Shown here: positions 30,884 to 32,592 of the stretch, in pieces
How positions within the stretch are numbered: the first letter of the stretch is position 1
Layout: each line of letters opens with the position of its first letter
NCBI GenBank assembly: GCA_001804705.1
Contig: MHAY01000068.1
Span: 1-32,592 of the forward strand
Direction of reading: 5' to 3'
From: Ignavibacteria bacterium RIFOXYC2_FULL_35_21
GTDB lineage: Bacteria; Bacteroidota; Ignavibacteria; Kapaibacteriales; UBA2268
DNA: 32,592 bases
The notes under the pieces: generated by a model
What the model was told of the DNA's origin: nothing
The model's database searches: none
The model's input: only the letters and a program-made list of their open reading frames with translations
Position numbers and translations under genes: made by a program

Positions 30884-30889
30884 TTTTTT

Positions 30890-31564
30890 ATGATAAGATT
30901 AACAAAATACGGTCTTGATAACATCATTATTTTATTGTTTATTAGTGTTGTTTTAATTATCTCATCTTCTTTTATATCAAAAATTTGGGTATCTTCCATT
31001 TTTATTTGCTCTGGTATCATATTAATTGCTATTACTCTATGGTTTTTCAGAGACCCTGACAGAAAGATTCCTGAAAATGCTTTGAAAGATGAATCTCTGG
31101 TACTTGCACCCGCCGATGGCAAAGTTATTCAAATAAAACAAGTCAATGAAGATATATTTCTAAAGCAAAATGCTGTTCAGATTAGCATTTTTTTATCCCC
31201 ACTTGACGTGCATGTTAATCGTATCCCAATTAGTGGTATTGTAAAATATTTCACTTATAATCCTGGGAACTATATTATTGCAACACACCCAAAATCTTCC
31301 GAATTAAATGAGCAGACACATATCGGTATGGAAAATTCAATCGGAAAGATTTTCTTTAAACAGATTGTTGGTGTTCTTGCCCGCCGTCTTGTCTGGGACA
31401 TATGTGTTGGTGACACATTGAAAGCAGGACAACGTTTCGGAATGATGAAATTCGGTTCCCGCATGGATGTCATTCTACCTGAATCATCTGAAATTTTCAT
31501 TCAAGAAGGACAGAGCGTTGTTGCAGTAGAAACAATCATTGCGAAAATGAATAATGTAAAATGA
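30890..31564 (+). CDS. psd: Phosphatidylserine decarboxylase (short, PSD-A type)
   Basis: Psd converts phosphatidylserine to phosphatidylethanolamine. Two N-terminal hydrophobic segments (about 10-29 and 32-52) are followed by RDPDRKIP, APADGKVI (73-80), and SPLDVHVNRIPISG with the family His108. The processing site is FGSRMDV: cleavage between Gly189 and Ser190 makes the pyruvoyl cofactor on the alpha chain. The FGSR form and the 224-aa length fit the archaeal-type/PSD-A group seen in Bacteroidota. No Shine-Dalgarno site is visible; a heptamer array and a T-run precede the ATG. The last codons (NNVK) are part of a heptamer array. pssA, which supplies the substrate, follows after 106 bp. Confidence 0.95.
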   Translation: MIRLTKYGLDNIIILLFISVVLIISSSFISKIWVSSIFICSGIILIAITLWFFRDPDRKIPENALKDESLVLAPADGKVIQIKQVNEDIFLKQNAVQISIFLSPLDVHVNRIPISGIVKYFTYNPGNYIIATHPKSSELNEQTHIGMENSIGKIFFKQIVGVLARRLVWDICVGDTLKAGQRFGMMKFGSRMDVILPESSEIFIQEGQSVVAVETIIAKMNNVK

Positions 31565-31587
31565 ATAATGCAAAATTTTAAGTGTAC
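31546..31587 (+). repeat. 7-bp array overlapping the 3' end of psd
   Basis: Units AATGAAT, AATGTAA, AATGAAT, AATGCAA, AATTTTA, AGTGTAC in register. The psd stop codon (31562-31564) is inside the third unit, so about 19 coding bases are repeat. The orientation is the inverse of the array at 20061-20095, which follows a minus-strand gene. Confidence 0.75.
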
Positions 31588-31613
31588 AAAATTATTCCTT
31601 ATTAATTCTTTAA

Positions 31614-31665
31614 ATTCGTAATTCGTAATTCGTAATTCGTAATTCGTAATTCGTAATTCGTAATT
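31614..31665 (+). repeat. 7-bp array of seven exact ATTCGTA units before pssA
   Basis: Seven perfect ATTCGTA units (31614-31662) plus ATT, the longest exact array in the window. It ends five bases before the GTG start of pssA and therefore occupies the whole ribosome-binding region. Confidence 0.95.
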
Positions 31666-31670
31666 AAATT

Positions 31671-32444
31671 GTGCGTATAACCCGCTCCATAGTACCAAGC
31701 TTATTTACTCTGTTGAATCTATTCAACGGATTTGCAGCAATTGTGTTTATATCCCAGGATGAGTTTTACAAAGCATCAATCTTTATATTATTCGCTGCAA
31801 TCTTTGATATGCTGGATGGAGTAATGGCGAGGCTTATCCATTCTACAAGCGAATTTGGCGCCGAACTCGACTCTCTCTCAGATGTCGTATCATTCGGTGC
31901 CGCACCTGCATATATGTTGTTTAAAGCACATTTCTTTCAATTGCAGGAAACAGGAATCCTTATAGCGGCATTACCTGCACTTGCAGGTGCTATAAGGCTT
32001 GCTCGGTTCAATGTCAAGCTCTCGAGCCATGTTGACAAACTCTATTTTACAGGATTACCTATTCCATCAGCAGCACTGACTATAGTTTCTTATGTTCTGT
32101 TTTATCATTTATCCCCGGATTATTCAGCACATATCAAGGCAATAGCAAGTATTGTAGTCGTTGCATTGACATCACTTGCGATGGTTTCGACAATTAAGTT
32201 CGACAATCTCCCTAGACTCACTAAGCGTTCTATTAAGCAAAGGCCAATTGTAACTATCCTCTTTGCTATTGGTATAATAACATCAATCATAACTAAAGGA
32301 AAGCTTATATTTCCTCTTATGATGTTTTATATTATTGCAAGTGCATTACGACAAGTTGTTTTCTGGTTGCGTGAACTACGAGAGCCCACAGATGAAATTG
32401 ATGAATCCGAAGCACCCGAACCCGAGTTGTACGAACAGCACTGA
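31671..32444 (+). CDS. pssA: CDP-diacylglycerol-serine O-phosphatidyltransferase
   Basis: PssA makes phosphatidylserine from CDP-diacylglycerol and serine. The CDP-alcohol phosphatidyltransferase motif is complete: Asp46, Asp49-Gly50, Ala53-Arg54, Gly63, Asp67 and Asp71 (MLDGVMARL ... GAELDSLSD). About six to eight membrane helices are present in 257 aa, and an acidic C-terminal tail (DEIDESEAPEPELYEQH) extends beyond the last helix. The start is GTG at 31671: RITRSIVPSLFTLLNLFNGF aligns with family N-termini, and no upstream in-frame ATG exists. There is no Shine-Dalgarno site; the heptamer array lies there instead. With psd it forms the phosphatidylethanolamine pathway. Confidence 0.95.
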   Translation: MRITRSIVPSLFTLLNLFNGFAAIVFISQDEFYKASIFILFAAIFDMLDGVMARLIHSTSEFGAELDSLSDVVSFGAAPAYMLFKAHFFQLQETGILIAALPALAGAIRLARFNVKLSSHVDKLYFTGLPIPSAALTIVSYVLFYHLSPDYSAHIKAIASIVVVALTSLAMVSTIKFDNLPRLTKRSIKQRPIVTILFAIGIITSIITKGKLIFPLMMFYIIASALRQVVFWLRELREPTDEIDESEAPEPELYEQH

Positions 32445-32461
32445 TTCGGTGAATAACTATT

Positions 32462-32592
32462 TTATTTAAATACAACGAATGGAATTGATTTCACCTCATT
32501 ACCAATACTAATAATTGCATAATCCCAGATTTTTCAATTAACGAAAATTCTAATGAAATGCAATAGAAAAATACAATTACAAACTTATGGAA
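32462..32592 (-). pseudogene. Broken 3' end of a T9SS-cargo gene (partial, runs off the window)
   Basis: On the minus strand the frame ending with the TAA at 32464-32462 reads YAIISIGNEVKSIPFVVFK. This is close in pattern to the last residues of the secreted sialidase-like protein here (VGKTSRTIPIVVNK). Upstream, the matching part (ISLEFSLIEKSGI) is in a different frame, and the join falls near 32520-32522, where one base (or four, to restore SGIYYAII) seems to be missing. Each frame alone meets a stop soon. I infer a type A T9SS tail damaged by a frameshift. A sequencing error is the main alternative. The rest of the gene lies outside the window. Confidence 0.5.

Noticed and set aside
30674-30889. 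Replication origin between dnaN and psd
   Set aside because: I looked for TTATCCACA-like DnaA boxes and found no cluster; only AT-rich sequence and a heptamer array are present.
31501-31698. Minus-strand frame with repeated NYELRIT peptide
   Set aside because: The peptide is only the translation of the ATTCGTA array (three 7-bp units are seven codons), and the frame overlaps psd and pssA.

Overview
The window is AT-rich and reads as a bacterial chromosome of the Bacteroidota/Ignavibacteria/Kapabacteria (FCB) lineage. Three things support this placement: two large secreted proteins that end in type IX secretion (T9SS) sorting tails, plus the broken 3' end of a third at the right edge; a bacillithiol-type BshA; and spacers filled with short repeats, with few strong Shine-Dalgarno sites. 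The exact genus cannot be told from the sequence alone. I see no insertion sequence, phage, integron or CRISPR array. The genes are mostly housekeeping; the unusual content is in the spacers and in a few deviant proteins.

Layout. 1-3035: a tRNA-Ser(GGA) on the minus strand, then an LD-carboxypeptidase and nadD on the plus strand, converging on a minus-strand tilS-hpt pair. 4579-7556: a 974-residue T9SS-secreted sialidase-fold/FN3 protein with its own intrinsic terminator. 7771-10961: folD-rluA, then a small two-helix membrane protein gene followed by an outer-membrane barrel gene. 11086-12423: a GT-C glycosyltransferase. 12492-15032: a tight minus-strand operon of methyltransferase, EamA permease, GNAT acetyltransferase and lipoprotein. 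15313-18404: a double-module hybrid histidine kinase and a small GYD-domain protein, separated by a 65-bp tandem repeat. 18439-21858: an ICMT-like methyltransferase, panC, yigZ and the divergent bshA. 21855-25619: a secreted M14 carboxypeptidase and an alpha/beta hydrolase. 25668-30673: the replication cluster dnaN-recF-dciA(DUF721)-gyrB, reading leftward without dnaA. 30890-32444: psd-pssA, which together make phosphatidylethanolamine. 32462-32592: a frameshifted T9SS tail.

Spacers. Two repeat classes fill most intergenic gaps. The first is a set of short palindromes whose outer frame is GTAGGGG...CCCCTAC, or GTAGAGAC...GTCTCTAC, around variable cores; at least ten copies are visible. The second is a set of imperfect arrays with a strict 7-bp period (units such as ATTCGTA, CATTNNN, AATTNNN). 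By eye these arrays have a polarity relative to the gene they touch, and in three cases they run into the last codons of that gene. A palindrome duplication of related style lies in frame inside tilS.

Protein-level oddities: the first kinase module of the hybrid kinase has lost its phospho-accepting His; NadD has DNAH where HxGH is expected; the LD-carboxypeptidase has a Tat-like leader; and a small lipoprotein resembles a subtilase propeptide-type module. All family assignments are from motif recognition; no database search was run.
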